Part shown: one piece after another, positions 7,972-16,710 of the stretch
Layout of the letters: every line of letters starts with the position of its first letter
How positions within the stretch are numbered: the first letter of the stretch is position 1
From: Erysipelotrichaceae bacterium
Lineage (GTDB): Bacteria; Bacillota_I; Bacilli_A; RFN20; CAG-826
Direction of reading: 5' to 3'
Assembly (NCBI GenBank): GCA_012518455.1
Contig: JAAYSA010000027.1
Coordinates: forward strand, 1 to 34,405
DNA length: 34,405 bases
Translations under genes and position numbers: made by a program
The notes under the pieces: generated by a model
What the model was told of the DNA's origin: nothing
Seen by the model: the letters and a program-made list of their open reading frames with translations, nothing else
The model's database searches: none

Positions 7972-9697
7972 TATTATAGCTCTTTCAAAAGTGATGCTTT
8001 TAAACAAACTTGGTTCTCTTTTAGGTAATAAAAAGAAGAAAAAAGCCAAGCGGGAAGGTTCCTCCACGCTTGTCCGTTCAATTATTATGTTAGCTGTTCT
8101 TTTTCTTTTAATGTTTGCTTCATTTTTCTTTATTGCAAATACATTAGGAAAATTAGCTAGGCAGGCTGACTTTTTATTAGAACTTGGAGAAGTGCTAAGT
8201 CTGGCCTTTATTGTTATTATTATTCTTTTTTCTATTACTTTTGTTTATAGTACCTTTTTTACAGCCAAAGATAATGATTTATGGCTACCGATGCCTATTA
8301 AAACTAATGAAATTTTTGTAGCACGTTTTATATCCTGTATGGCTACTATCTACTATATTGAATTAGTTAGTATTATCCCTTTTTTACTTGGTTTTACATT
8401 TGGGGCTAAACTTCCATTTGAAGCAATTTTAGGTCAAATTATATATATTGTTTTACTACCTATTCCAATAATTGCAGTATTCTTTATGTTTACTTTACTT
8501 ATATCTCATTTCTTTGATTTTCAACGTCACCGTAAATTCTTTGATGGTTTAATGTTTGCTGTAATTATTATTGGTTCACTTTCGTTTTCTGTTTTAATGT
8601 CAATAGGTGGAGAAAGGATTGGTTCATTAACAGAAGAAATCCAACTAGCAGAGGATCCTACTGCTCTTTTAGAAGGATTAAAAACACAATTTACTACTAT
8701 TTCCAATGCAATTAGTTGGAGTTTATTTATTACGTTCTTTTCTCGTTATATGTTTGTCGGTGGTCTTTGGGCTATTGTTGGGCCATTACTTATGGCTGTA
8801 GCGGGTGTTTTGTTATTCTTTTTAGCAGTTCTTTTTTCAAGAAAAAGTTATACACGTGTTCTATATGCGCCTAGTGCTCCTAGTAATAAGAAAAGTGTCA
8901 AGAAAACAAAACACAAAGCACTGAAACGAAATCAGCATCCAATTTGGGTTATTTTTGTACGAGATTTAAAGAACGTGATGCGTTCAACAACTTATTTATT
9001 TAATGTGCTTTTTGCACCTTTGATAGCGCTTTTGGCTATGACTCTTTCAATGGTTATCTCGTTTGTCGCTAGCGGTGATCCTAATATGGATGTTAGTAAT
9101 GCACCTTCTTTTTCTAGTATGGCTTTAACGAATTATCCTGCATTAACTTTCATTATTTTAATTTCTTTAATTAATTTTTTAAATGCAATGAACTTCACTA
9201 GCGGTACCTCATTTACTAGAGAAGGTACTCATATTAGTGTAATTAAAAGTTATCCGATAAAATTAAGACATTTATTGTATGGTAAGTTAATTTTAGGAAC
9301 TTCATTTTCTGCAATTATATACTTTGTGATTTTATTAACTTTCTTTATTATTGCGGGCGGGGCTTTCCATTTATTTATTATTTTCTTATTATGTGGAATT
9401 ATTACTATAATTGCTCTTAATTATATAAGCATCTTCTTTGACTTACGCTTCCCATATTTAAACTGGACAACTGAACTTCAAGCAGTAAAACAAAACAAAA
9501 ACATTATTTTTAACATGTTAATTGGTTTTGGTGTTCTATTAGTTAATATTATTTATCTACTTATTATAATCTTTGCGCAATTGCCTTTATATGCTGCTGT
9601 TATAATGGTAGTTGTTACGTTTGGGGCTATAATCGCAGGCTTTGAAATTCATATTAATAAAAAAGGCAATGCCTTATTAGATTATTTACAAGTATAA
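7964..9697 (+). CDS. ABC transporter permease
   Basis: A 577-residue polytopic membrane protein translated in overlap with the ATP-binding subunit (8 bases). A lysine-rich stretch (KNKKKKKAKREG type, about residues 22-33) precedes the first helix. Hydrophobic segments follow in two groups separated by a basic cytoplasmic loop (about 300-330, rich in Lys and Ser). The arrangement suits an ABC-2-like export permease with about a dozen helices. The sequence does not show what is exported. A terminator shared with the convergent walJ gene lies 14 bases downstream. Confidence 0.85.
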   Translation: MRNIIALSKVMLLNKLGSLLGNKKKKKAKREGSSTLVRSIIMLAVLFLLMFASFFFIANTLGKLARQADFLLELGEVLSLAFIVIIILFSITFVYSTFFTAKDNDLWLPMPIKTNEIFVARFISCMATIYYIELVSIIPFLLGFTFGAKLPFEAILGQIIYIVLLPIPIIAVFFMFTLLISHFFDFQRHRKFFDGLMFAVIIIGSLSFSVLMSIGGERIGSLTEEIQLAEDPTALLEGLKTQFTTISNAISWSLFITFFSRYMFVGGLWAIVGPLLMAVAGVLLFFLAVLFSRKSYTRVLYAPSAPSNKKSVKKTKHKALKRNQHPIWVIFVRDLKNVMRSTTYLFNVLFAPLIALLAMTLSMVISFVASGDPNMDVSNAPSFSSMALTNYPALTFIILISLINFLNAMNFTSGTSFTREGTHISVIKSYPIKLRHLLYGKLILGTSFSAIIYFVILLTFFIIAGGAFHLFIIFLLCGIITIIALNYISIFFDLRFPYLNWTTELQAVKQNKNIIFNMLIGFGVLLVNIIYLLIIIFAQLPLYAAVIMVVVTFGAIIAGFEIHINKKGNALLDYLQV

Positions 9698-9710
9698 AAA
9701 GCAAATCATT

Positions 9711-9736
9711 AAAAAGACTGCCGTTGCAGTCTTTTT
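9711..9736. terminator. Bidirectional terminator
   Basis: AAAAAGACTGC (9711-9721), loop CGTT, GCAGTCTTTTT (9726-9736). It is symmetrical with A- and T-runs and serves both the ABC operon (+) and the gdpP-walJ operon (-). Confidence 0.9.
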
Positions 9737-9756
9737 TAAGATTGATTTTAATATTG

Positions 9757-10503
9757 TTAGAGTCTACCGCCGCTATTAGCACGGTGTTGTCTAGCAACTT
9801 TTACTTTTATATTATCTAAGTTAATATTTTTACTTGCTGCTACTTCTAAAAAAGTATTAAGTGCTAATTCCTTTGTATTTGCTTCTTCGCTTAAATGTGC
9901 TAAAACGACTTCTTTTGTGCGATTTCCAATCATTTGACATAAATAATTTGCACTATCTTCATTAGAAAGATGACCATTATCACTTAGGATTCGCATTTTA
10001 AGTTCAAAGGGACGATCTGTATCTAAAAGTAACTCTGGATCATGATTTGATTCAAAGATATAATAGGTTGCATTGCTTGCTTGTTTAATATTATATTCGC
10101 TTAAATATCCTGTATCTGTTATATAAACAAGTTTGTCTTCTTCGTCTTCTATAATAAAACCTAATGTATTATATGCATCGTGGCTTAAGGGAATAACTTT
10201 AATTTTAAAACCAGCTATTTCTAGTTCATCGTAAGGGTTTATTTCATTAATAGAAAATGTAGGTGCTACTTCTTTTGTAGCATATAATTCTAATTCATCA
10301 AGTTTTGCAAATGGTTTAAAGTGATCACCGTGACAATGCGTATATAAAACGGCATCAACATCATCAAGGCTGATGTTAAAGGGCTTGGCCCTTTTTTCAA
10401 ATTGAACCAGAGTGATCCCTAAATCAATTAAAAGGATGCCGTTTTTGCTACGCAAAAGCGTAGCGTTTCCTTTAGATCCACTAGCAAGAACTATATATTC
10501 CAT
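9757..10503 (-). CDS. walJ: MBL-fold metallo-hydrolase, WalJ/YycJ family
   Basis: A 248-residue metallo-beta-lactamase-fold protein. The metal-binding signature is THCHGDH (about residues 55-61), with further ligands in LSHDAY, ITDTGYLS, ESNHD and LAHLSEE. The N-terminal LASGSKGNATLL is characteristic of the WalJ (YycJ) group, a predicted 5'-3' exonuclease linked to replication and mismatch processing in Bacillus. Here it is downstream of dnaB, not of walK, and its ATG overlaps the dnaB stop (TAATG), which supports a replication-linked role. Stop TAG. Confidence 0.85.
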   Translation of the reverse strand: MEYIVLASGSKGNATLLRSKNGILLIDLGITLVQFEKRAKPFNISLDDVDAVLYTHCHGDHFKPFAKLDELELYATKEVAPTFSINEINPYDELEIAGFKIKVIPLSHDAYNTLGFIIEDEEDKLVYITDTGYLSEYNIKQASNATYYIFESNHDPELLLDTDRPFELKMRILSDNGHLSNEDSANYLCQMIGNRTKEVVLAHLSEEANTKELALNTFLEVAASKNINLDNIKVKVARQHRANSGGRL

Positions 10504-12026
10504 TATTGTGGGGACTCGGTTCCTCTTTGCATTTCTCTAATGCGAATTTGGAGTGTCTTATCAGGATTACTAATTAAGAATGAAGACTTAAAGAATACAA
10601 GCGTTTCGATACCTGTTTGACCATTTCTATTTTTAGCAATATAGATATCAATAATCGATGGGGATAAAAACTTACCCGTTTTATCGTTAGTTTCTTGTTC
10701 TTTTGTTTCTTCATAATATGCAAAATAACGTGCTTTTTCTTTCTTTAAGGTCTTGTTCATTAAATAGAAATCTTCTCGGTTTAAAAGCATAACTACGTCA
10801 GCATCTTGTTCAATTGAACCAGATTCACGAAGGTCACTTAAAATAGGAACTTTATTATCCCTATCTTCAACACCACGGTTGAGCTGAGCTAAACAAACAA
10901 CCGTTACTTCAAGACTTCTAGCTAATTCTTTTAATTGTTGAGTTATTTTTTGAATTTCTAATTGACGACTTTCTTGTTTTCCGGTTGTAGTAATTAATCC
11001 AAGATAGTCAATAAAAATAACAGATAAGTCTGGTTGTTCGTTTTTAAGTTTTCTTGCTTTAATGATTAAGTCATTAATATTTATATTTGATGTGTCATCA
11101 ATATAGATTCTTCTTGTTCTTAGCGTATTGATTGCTTCGCTAACTTTAATTCGTTCATTTTTATCTAAAGTGTTTCTTTGAATTTTATCGCTTCTAACGT
11201 TTGCTGCCATTGCAACAAGACGAAGCATTAATAAATGTGAGTTCATTTCACAACTAAAGAAACCTACAACATGTTGATGGTGTGGGTCCTGTGCAACATT
11301 AAGAGCTAAATTTAGCGCTAAGGCGGTTTTTCCCATACTTGGACGTGCGGCGACAATTACTAAATCGCCCTTCTGAAAACCATGCGTAAGATTATTTAAC
11401 CCTGCATAACCAGTGTTAACGCCTGTTAAAGTGCCAGTGCCTGATTCTTTCATTGCCTCCATTTTGCTAATAAATTCCTTACCGATATCTTGAAGGCTCT
11501 TAAAATCAGCAATACGCCTTTCTTGGGCAACTTCGTTGATTCTATTACTTAATTGCCCGACAAAATCATTAATATCATCAATATCATATCGACGATATCG
11601 GTTAACAGCTTCATCAATTACACTGTATAAGACTCTTAGAAGGCTTTGATCATTAATTTGTTTTATGTAGTCATCTAATGAACTGTATAAAAAAGAAAGA
11701 TTAGCAAGTTCATTAAGGTATTCAAATCCACCTACTCTATCAAGGGCACCCATTCTTGTTAATTCAGTTGTAAGTGTAACAAGATCAATTGTCGTTTTTT
11801 GATCTCGTAAATTAAGCATTGCCTTAAAAATAGAACGATGATCATTTCCTATATTTGGAAAACTATCAAGAGTTAGTTTTTGAAATGCGGCATCTTGTGC
11901 TGTTTCGCTATCGAGCATTAAACCTAAAACTCCTCGTTCTGCTTCCGGGGCACTTGGGACTTTTAGCGTTGAATCGATAAAACGAAAAGGAAGATGGTTA
12001 AACATTGTACTTTTACTTCTTGCCAT
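10503..12026 (-). CDS. dnaB: Replicative DNA helicase DnaB
   Basis: A 507-residue hexameric helicase that unwinds the replication fork (called DnaC in Bacillus). The N-terminal DnaB domain (about 20-130) is followed by a RecA-like core with Walker A ARPSMGKTALALN (about 231-243), Walker B VIFIDYLGLI, LRESGSIEQDADVVMLL, and AKNRNGQTG near the C-terminus. It is longer than the usual 440-460 residues. The excess includes a short N-terminal extension and a charged insertion of roughly 25-30 residues between LLNREDFY and AKNRNG (about 420-450). The ribosome binding site AAAGGAA overlaps the end of rplI. Confidence 0.95.
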   Translation of the reverse strand: MARSKSTMFNHLPFRFIDSTLKVPSAPEAERGVLGLMLDSETAQDAAFQKLTLDSFPNIGNDHRSIFKAMLNLRDQKTTIDLVTLTTELTRMGALDRVGGFEYLNELANLSFLYSSLDDYIKQINDQSLLRVLYSVIDEAVNRYRRYDIDDINDFVGQLSNRINEVAQERRIADFKSLQDIGKEFISKMEAMKESGTGTLTGVNTGYAGLNNLTHGFQKGDLVIVAARPSMGKTALALNLALNVAQDPHHQHVVGFFSCEMNSHLLMLRLVAMAANVRSDKIQRNTLDKNERIKVSEAINTLRTRRIYIDDTSNININDLIIKARKLKNEQPDLSVIFIDYLGLITTTGKQESRQLEIQKITQQLKELARSLEVTVVCLAQLNRGVEDRDNKVPILSDLRESGSIEQDADVVMLLNREDFYLMNKTLKKEKARYFAYYEETKEQETNDKTGKFLSPSIIDIYIAKNRNGQTGIETLVFFKSSFLISNPDKTLQIRIREMQRGTESPQ

Positions 12027-12028
12027 AT

Positions 12029-12478
12029 TTATTCCTTTCTCTCTAATTTTACTTTTAGTGTACCAATAACATTTTTATAAAGTTCTATTTGAACCGTTGT
12101 TTCACCTAATAAACTAAGTGGTTTAAAATCTATAAATTTTCGGCGATCAACTTCGATACCGTATTCATCCATTAATTGTTTTTCAATATCTTTTGCGGTT
12201 ACTGCGCCAAAAACTTTTAAGTTTTCGCCGACATTAACCTTAAAAATGCAGTATATTTTTTTAAATTTCTCTGCCGTCTTGAGCGCATCTGCTTTCTTTT
12301 TTTCTTCACTAATAGCACGATCTTTTTGTTGTTGAGCAAGAATTTCCTTACTTTTATCTGTATATGCTACTGCAAGTCCGCGAGGAATAAGAAAATTTTG
12401 AGCATAGCCTACTGCTACTTCTACTACATCGTCTTTTTTACCAAGTTTCTTTACATCTTTTAATAAAATTACTTTCAT
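12029..12478 (-). CDS. rplI: Ribosomal protein bL9
   Basis: A 149-residue large-subunit protein. It opens with [17 protein letters not shown] and the [13 protein letters not shown] motif of the N-terminal rRNA-binding domain, followed by a long connecting helix rich in Lys, Glu and Ala (about 45-80) and a C-terminal domain. It lies between gdpP and dnaB, as in Bacillus, with two bases between its stop and the dnaB start. Normal length. Confidence 0.96.
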   Translation of the reverse strand: MKVILLKDVKKLGKKDDVVEVAVGYAQNFLIPRGLAVAYTDKSKEILAQQQKDRAISEEKKKADALKTAEKFKKIYCIFKVNVGENLKVFGAVTAKDIEKQLMDEYGIEVDRRKFIDFKPLSLLGETTVQIELYKNVIGTLKVKLERKE

Positions 12479-12495
12479 TGATAATACCTCGCTTT

Positions 12496-14565
12496 CTAGT
12501 CTCGTTTTCTTGATGTTAATAAATGTTGTTCTATCGTGTCTCGAAGCATCATTTTTACTTCTGATAGGGTTTTACCTTTAAATGAGGCTGCGGCACTAGC
12601 TTGGTGTCCACCTCCACCGAGTTTTTCTAAAATAAGTTGAACACTAATTGTGCCATCACTTCGCCCACTGATTTTGGCCTCTTTTGCTTTTGTATAACCA
12701 ATAACAAAGGCGGCATTAACTCCTTTTACTCTCATACATTGATTAGCAACTTTAGCAAGTGTAGCAGACTCGATAATATCGCTTTCTTCAGCTTTTGCAA
12801 CAACAACACCATAAGTAATTGTTTCCATCGAACTCATTATTTTAGTAATTAAGGTGTACTCTTCATACTCATCTTTTAAGAATTCATCTGCAATAGTAAC
12901 ATCTGCGCCAAATTCTTCTAATATCATCGCTGCTAAAAAGGTCCTTGATCCGGTAGTATTACTTCTAAAATGATTAGTATCTAAATAGATACCTGCAAGC
13001 ATTACAGTTGCAGTTTTCATATCAAGTTTAAATTCAGGCGTATTTCCGTAATACATTAATTCTGTAACCATTTCGCATGTTGAACTTGCACTTGTTTCAA
13101 TATAATCGTAAATCCTATTATCAATAAATTCATCAGTTCTACGATGATGATCAATGATGATTACGCGGTCCACTCGTTCAAGAAGTTTTTGATCCATTAC
13201 CATAGAAGGTCTAGATACGTCTGCAACAATAAGGAGTGTTTTAGAATTGACCAAGCTATTTTCTCCTTTTTCTGAGGCTACATCTTGTGAAGAAATAAAC
13301 AATCGACTCATTTCTTCTTTATTAAATGAAGAAGTAATCGCTGATTTAGTTTTTAATTCCGTTAAGTTAGGATTATAAATTACTTTAGCAGGCTCAAAGG
13401 CTTTCCCATCAACTGCTCTACTTTTTACATAGTCTGCTAGAGCCTTTAGACCAAGACATGCTCCAAGTGCATCTAAATCCATCTGGGTATGACCCATAAT
13501 TAAAACATTACTTGCATCGCGAATATGTGAAAATAATGTGTCCGCATATAGTCTAATTGAGGTTCTGTTGCGGCGTTCTGCTGCAACTGATGCTCCTCCG
13601 ATATATTCGTTTTCTTCTCCATATTTAGAGATAACAACTTGATCGCCTCCACGAGCAACTGCTGTTTCAATAGCCTGAACCGCTATATCGGATAGTCTCA
13701 TAACATCAGGAAAATTGTAAGCGATAGACATTGAAAGCGTTAGTTTGGTTTCGCGATTTTCTTCTCTTTCACGAATTGTTTGAAGAATTGAAAACTTATC
13801 ATCTCTTAGTTTTAAATATGAATCGTAATTCATCACCAAAATAAAAGCATCATCCCGATACTTACGAACTAAAATGCCAAATCTACGACAATAGTCAAAA
13901 ACTTGCGAAGTAATAATTGCAGTCATTGGATTAGAAATTTCTCTATTTGCAACTGCGTCAGTAAAATTATCAATCATAATAATGCCAACAACGGGTGCTT
14001 GTTTTTCGTGTTGATCAAACATAAATTCAAGTTCAGTAATGTCTTTAAAAATAAAAAGGCCAGCATCAGATAGATATTTAACTTCATAGTTTCTAGAATC
14101 AATTTCTAGTTTAATTGTGTCATCAATATTATCTTCAAGTGCTTCGCTTACCTGTACTAATTTTTCTAAATCTGGTTGCCAAGTTAAGATGTTACGGTCT
14201 AAAACGAAAATTTTTCTTTCTCGAAATAAATCACTGGTCCAAAGTATATTGAAATTTTTGTCGACAACAACAAGCCCAATCATGCCGAAACTATATGCCT
14301 CTTTTACATCTCCTCCAATAACTTGTAATGATTTAATATCGCTCTTTGCTCGAATTTTACTTAATAGACTAACTATAATCCAAACAAACATAATATTTAA
14401 AATAACCATAACTGTTGACACGACTAAAACATGATTTATAGTAAAGAAATTTCTAATATCATCTGTGCCAAGCAAATACAAAAGTGCTACAGCAATTAAA
14501 ATAAGGATTTCAGACAAAAGTAGCAAAATAGTAGCTATCCGCATTTTTCGAATGGATTTAATCAT
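12496..14565 (-). CDS. gdpP: Cyclic-di-AMP phosphodiesterase GdpP (YybT)
   Basis: A 689-residue membrane enzyme that hydrolyses c-di-AMP to pApA and so controls osmolyte and potassium balance. Two membrane helices (about 10-30 and 38-65) are followed by a PAS-like domain (about 75-175) and a degenerate GGDEF domain (about 185-315). The DHH domain has [16 protein letters not shown] (about 359-374), VADVSRPSM and IIDHHRR (about 462-468), and the DHHA1 domain has [11 protein letters not shown] near the C-terminus. All catalytic metal ligands appear present. It is the first gene of the operon gdpP-rplI-dnaB-walJ; its start has CGAGGTG ahead of it. Confidence 0.95.
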   Translation of the reverse strand: MIKSIRKMRIATILLLLSEILILIAVALLYLLGTDDIRNFFTINHVLVVSTVMVILNIMFVWIIVSLLSKIRAKSDIKSLQVIGGDVKEAYSFGMIGLVVVDKNFNILWTSDLFRERKIFVLDRNILTWQPDLEKLVQVSEALEDNIDDTIKLEIDSRNYEVKYLSDAGLFIFKDITELEFMFDQHEKQAPVVGIIMIDNFTDAVANREISNPMTAIITSQVFDYCRRFGILVRKYRDDAFILVMNYDSYLKLRDDKFSILQTIREREENRETKLTLSMSIAYNFPDVMRLSDIAVQAIETAVARGGDQVVISKYGEENEYIGGASVAAERRNRTSIRLYADTLFSHIRDASNVLIMGHTQMDLDALGACLGLKALADYVKSRAVDGKAFEPAKVIYNPNLTELKTKSAITSSFNKEEMSRLFISSQDVASEKGENSLVNSKTLLIVADVSRPSMVMDQKLLERVDRVIIIDHHRRTDEFIDNRIYDYIETSASSTCEMVTELMYYGNTPEFKLDMKTATVMLAGIYLDTNHFRSNTTGSRTFLAAMILEEFGADVTIADEFLKDEYEEYTLITKIMSSMETITYGVVVAKAEESDIIESATLAKVANQCMRVKGVNAAFVIGYTKAKEAKISGRSDGTISVQLILEKLGGGGHQASAAASFKGKTLSEVKMMLRDTIEQHLLTSRKRD

Positions 14566-14601
14566 AAGTTCACCTCGATTATCTTTTTAATTATACACTA
14601 A

Positions 14602-14622
14602 AAAAGGTATATGATACCTTTT
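14602..14622 (-). terminator. Terminator before gdpP operon
   Basis: AAAAGGTAT (14602-14610), loop ATG, ATACCTTTT (14614-14622), with a T-run on the minus strand. It would end transcription of the YwaF-like gene, whose stop is about 95 bases upstream on that strand. A TATAAT on the minus strand at 14590-14595 follows and may be the gdpP -10 element, although no good -35 is seen. Confidence 0.7.
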
Positions 14623-14718
14623 AATATGTAAAATTAATATTTTTCTAAAAGATATTTATTTTTAAAAATATATCGATTTTGTAAGTTTTATAGCGTTTTT
14701 GCAATATTTTAACGATAT

Positions 14719-15528
14719 TTAACTACTTAGGTCTTTTTGTTTTAATGTTTTAGTTTCTTTGTTTTTTAACCGTAAATAATTAATTAGATAATAACTGTTA
14801 TTCCAAAGGCCAAATACGAATACTACATAAATAACTAAGTAAATACTATATTTGATGCCAACAATTTCCATTACATCATTGCCGGGCATAAAAAATAGTG
14901 GGTCTTTTTCGATATCAGCTATTATTAAAAAGATTCCATATGAAAATAAAAGTGTAATAAGAAGAATCTCAATCCAAACTGGTTCTTTGCTTCTTTTATA
15001 TCTAAAATCAGTTTTACCTAGAGTCATAACAAGAATTGATCCTATTAACAATAATGTATGTGTTGTAATTGAGTATACTTCCTCAAAACGAATAATATTC
15101 TTAAAACCAGCTTCAGGATAAGCAAAAAAGACAATAGCAGGTAATAAACAAACCATAGCAGTGTAATTATAAAAAGATTTTCTATTAATAAATGGACTTA
15201 TCATGAGTGTCCAACAACCAAGTGCATACCACGGGCGTGGTAATAAAATATAAAATACATGATGCCAATCAATATGACCACTTTCTAAAATATAATTACT
15301 ATTAATCAAATTAATAATTCTTCTTGTTACTTCAAAAGAAATTAGCGTTGAAGCAATAACAATTAAAACAATCCATTTTGTCTTTTCACTTTTATTTCTA
15401 AAAAATAATGATATAGCAACAACAATTGCAATTGCTAATCAATGTCACGATATGTAACCAGCCCAAGGTAAGGATTTTACTTCAAATCCATCAGGGGTCT
15501 TTGAAAACATCCAATCTTTAAATGTCAT
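14719..15528 (-). CDS. YwaF-like membrane protein with two in-frame TGA
   Basis: From the ATG at 15528 one frame runs 270 codons to TAA at 14719, interrupted only by TGA at 15445-15447 and 15439-15441. These flank a histidine codon, giving GYIS-W-H-W-LAIAI if TGA is read as Trp. Downstream is an intact 196-codon stretch with LINSNYILESGHIDWHHVF and six or so further membrane helices. The layout and the histidine in the first helix resemble the TIGR02206/YwaF family of small polytopic proteins of unknown function. Read through, it has about 269 residues. Starting after the TGAs (TTG at 15309) would lose the first two helices and leave no ribosome binding site. No promoter is visible between it and the rpsR terminator. 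It may instead be a pseudogene. Confidence 0.65.
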
Positions 15529-15547
15529 TTTTCTACTCTACTTAACT

Positions 15548-15577
15548 AAAAAAGACATGGAATACCATGTCTTTTTT
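15548..15577 (-). terminator. Terminator of rpsF-ssb-rpsR operon
   Basis: A perfect 13-bp inverted repeat: AAAAAAGACATGG (15548-15560), loop AATA, CCATGTCTTTTTT (15565-15577). On the minus strand it follows the rpsR stop by about ten bases. Confidence 0.93.
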
Positions 15578-15586
15578 TATTACTAA

Positions 15587-15814
15587 TTAATCTTTGAAAT
15601 ATGGTAATAAAGCCATAAAACGTGCTCTTTTGATAGCAACTGCTAATTCGCGTTGATATTTAGCACTTGTACCAGTCATACGACGTGATGCAATTTTGCC
15701 ATGTGAAGTAACAAACTTACTTAACAATTCTACATCTTTATAGTCGATATGTTTAATATTATTCTTTTTAAAATAACACACTTTGCGGCGTGATTTTCGT
15801 TTTCTGTAAACCAT
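15587..15814 (-). CDS. rpsR: Ribosomal protein bS18
   Basis: A 75-residue small-subunit protein that binds with S6 on the 16S platform. Family hallmarks are the basic N-terminus, [32 protein letters not shown] and [11 protein letters not shown]. The ATG at 15814 is preferred to the TTG one codon earlier because AGAGG stands eight bases ahead of it. There is one cysteine (in KVCYF), not a zinc-binding set. Third gene of the rpsF-ssb-rpsR operon. Confidence 0.96.
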   Translation of the reverse strand: MVYRKRKSRRKVCYFKKNNIKHIDYKDVELLSKFVTSHGKIASRRMTGTSAKYQRELAVAIKRARFMALLPYFKD

Positions 15815-15832
15815 CAATAATTCCTCTTTCTA

Positions 15833-16234
15833 CTAAAATGGTAAATCGTCTTCAGTTGGAGTTTCTTCTTGATAGCCTTGTTCATCGGGTTCATAACCTG
15901 CAGATTCTTCACCCACGTTTTTTGGTTCTAGGAATACGACTTGATCAGCTATTACTTCAATAACTTGTCCTTTTGAACCATCGCGACGATCAAATGTTCT
16001 TTGTTCTAATCTGCCATCAACACCGACTAAACTACCCTTTTTCATAAATTTGGCTACATTTTCAGCAGTTTGATTCCAACATACTACATTAAAGAAACTA
16101 GTTGTTCTTTCTTGAGCACGGCTGAAACGATTATCAACTGCGAGTGTAAAGTTTGTAACAGCTACTCCACTTTGTGTTCGACGTAATTCTGGGTCACGAG
16201 TTAATCGACCCACTAGCGTAACTCTATTTAGCAT
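15833..16234 (-). CDS. ssb: Single-stranded DNA-binding protein
   Basis: A 133-residue SSB. The OB-fold (about 1-108) opens with MLNRVTLVGRLTRDPELR and includes FFNVVCWNQTAENVAKFMKKGS. A short acidic, flexible linker leads to the C-terminal tip DDLPF, through which SSB recruits replication and repair proteins. The linker is shorter than in Bacillus SsbA. It lies between rpsF and rpsR, as in most Firmicutes. Confidence 0.97.
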   Translation of the reverse strand: MLNRVTLVGRLTRDPELRRTQSGVAVTNFTLAVDNRFSRAQERTTSFFNVVCWNQTAENVAKFMKKGSLVGVDGRLEQRTFDRRDGSKGQVIEVIADQVVFLEPKNVGEESAGYEPDEQGYQEETPTEDDLPF

Positions 16235-16249
16235 AATGTATGCCTCCTT

Positions 16250-16534
16250 TTATTTTTCGACAACAGTTAGATGACGAATGACGTTCGCATTAATTTTGCT
16301 TAAGCGTTCAAACTCTTTGATTGCTTCGTTGTCAGCAGCCACTTTAACAACTACATAATAACCTTTTAGAATGTCATTAATTGGATAAGCAAATGGACGA
16401 ACACCCCACTCATCAACATTAAGGATTTCGCCACCACGGGTTGTAATAATTCCGTGAAGGTTTTCCATTTCTGCTTTCCGTTCTTCTTCTGAAAGATCGG
16501 CTGTTAAAATGTACATAATTTCGTACTTTCTCAT
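16250..16534 (-). CDS. rpsF: Ribosomal protein bS6
   Basis: A 94-residue small-subunit protein, starting MRKYEIMYILTADL and with WGVRPFAYPINDILKGYY in the middle, typical of bS6. It ends VVEK, so it lacks the extended C-terminal tail with glutamates modified by RimK in enterobacteria. First gene of the operon, with a strong GGGAGG binding site and a structured 5' leader that could feed back on its own translation. Confidence 0.96.
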   Translation of the reverse strand: MRKYEIMYILTADLSEEERKAEMENLHGIITTRGGEILNVDEWGVRPFAYPINDILKGYYVVVKVAADNEAIKEFERLSKINANVIRHLTVVEK

Positions 16535-16541
16535 AAGCGTA

Positions 16542-16607
16542 CCTCCCTCTGGACTAATTTTTTGGCTATTTTTCTAAATAGCAGAGAGTATATCACAAAG
16601 TGATATA
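16542..16607 (-). promoter_or_regulatory. Structured rpsF mRNA leader
   Basis: Read on the minus strand, the leader begins with a perfect 8-bp hairpin (16607-16600 with 16596-16589, 3-base loop). Next comes CTCTCTG (16588-16582), then a second hairpin GCTATTT-AGAA-AAATAGC (16582-16565), then an A-rich single strand. It ends with CAGAGGGAG (16551-16543), which can pair back with CTCTCTG (one G-U pair). The last element contains part of the ribosome binding site, so folding would hide it. This matches the logic of the S6:S18 autoregulatory leaders known upstream of rpsF in many bacteria, but the CCG motif of that class was not found here. Confidence 0.55.
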
Positions 16608-16615
16608 GCATTAGA

Positions 16616-16644
16616 ATTATATTACATTACATTTTAAATGTAAA
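16616..16644 (-). promoter_or_regulatory. Sigma-A promoter of rpsF operon
   Basis: On the minus strand TTTACA (16644-16639), a 17-base spacer and TATAAT (16621-16616). Transcription should start near 16609, giving a leader of about 75 bases. The rest of the gap up to lysS (16645-16710) has only a weak stem TTGCC/GGCAA and no clear lysS terminator. Confidence 0.75.
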
Positions 16645-16710
16645 TAATCAATGCTTTTTGCTTTAATTTGTTGCCTATATATAAATTGGCAAAAATGAAG
16701 CAATTAATGT

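Noticed and set aside
15439-15447. Selenocysteine as the meaning of the TGA codons
   Set aside because: No SECIS-like hairpin follows, the proteins are not redox enzymes, and two Sec codons in one membrane helix make no sense.
9757-16607. Replication origin near dnaB and rpsF
   Set aside because: No dnaA or dnaN gene and no cluster of DnaA boxes was seen; gene order alone suggests only general nearness to oriC.
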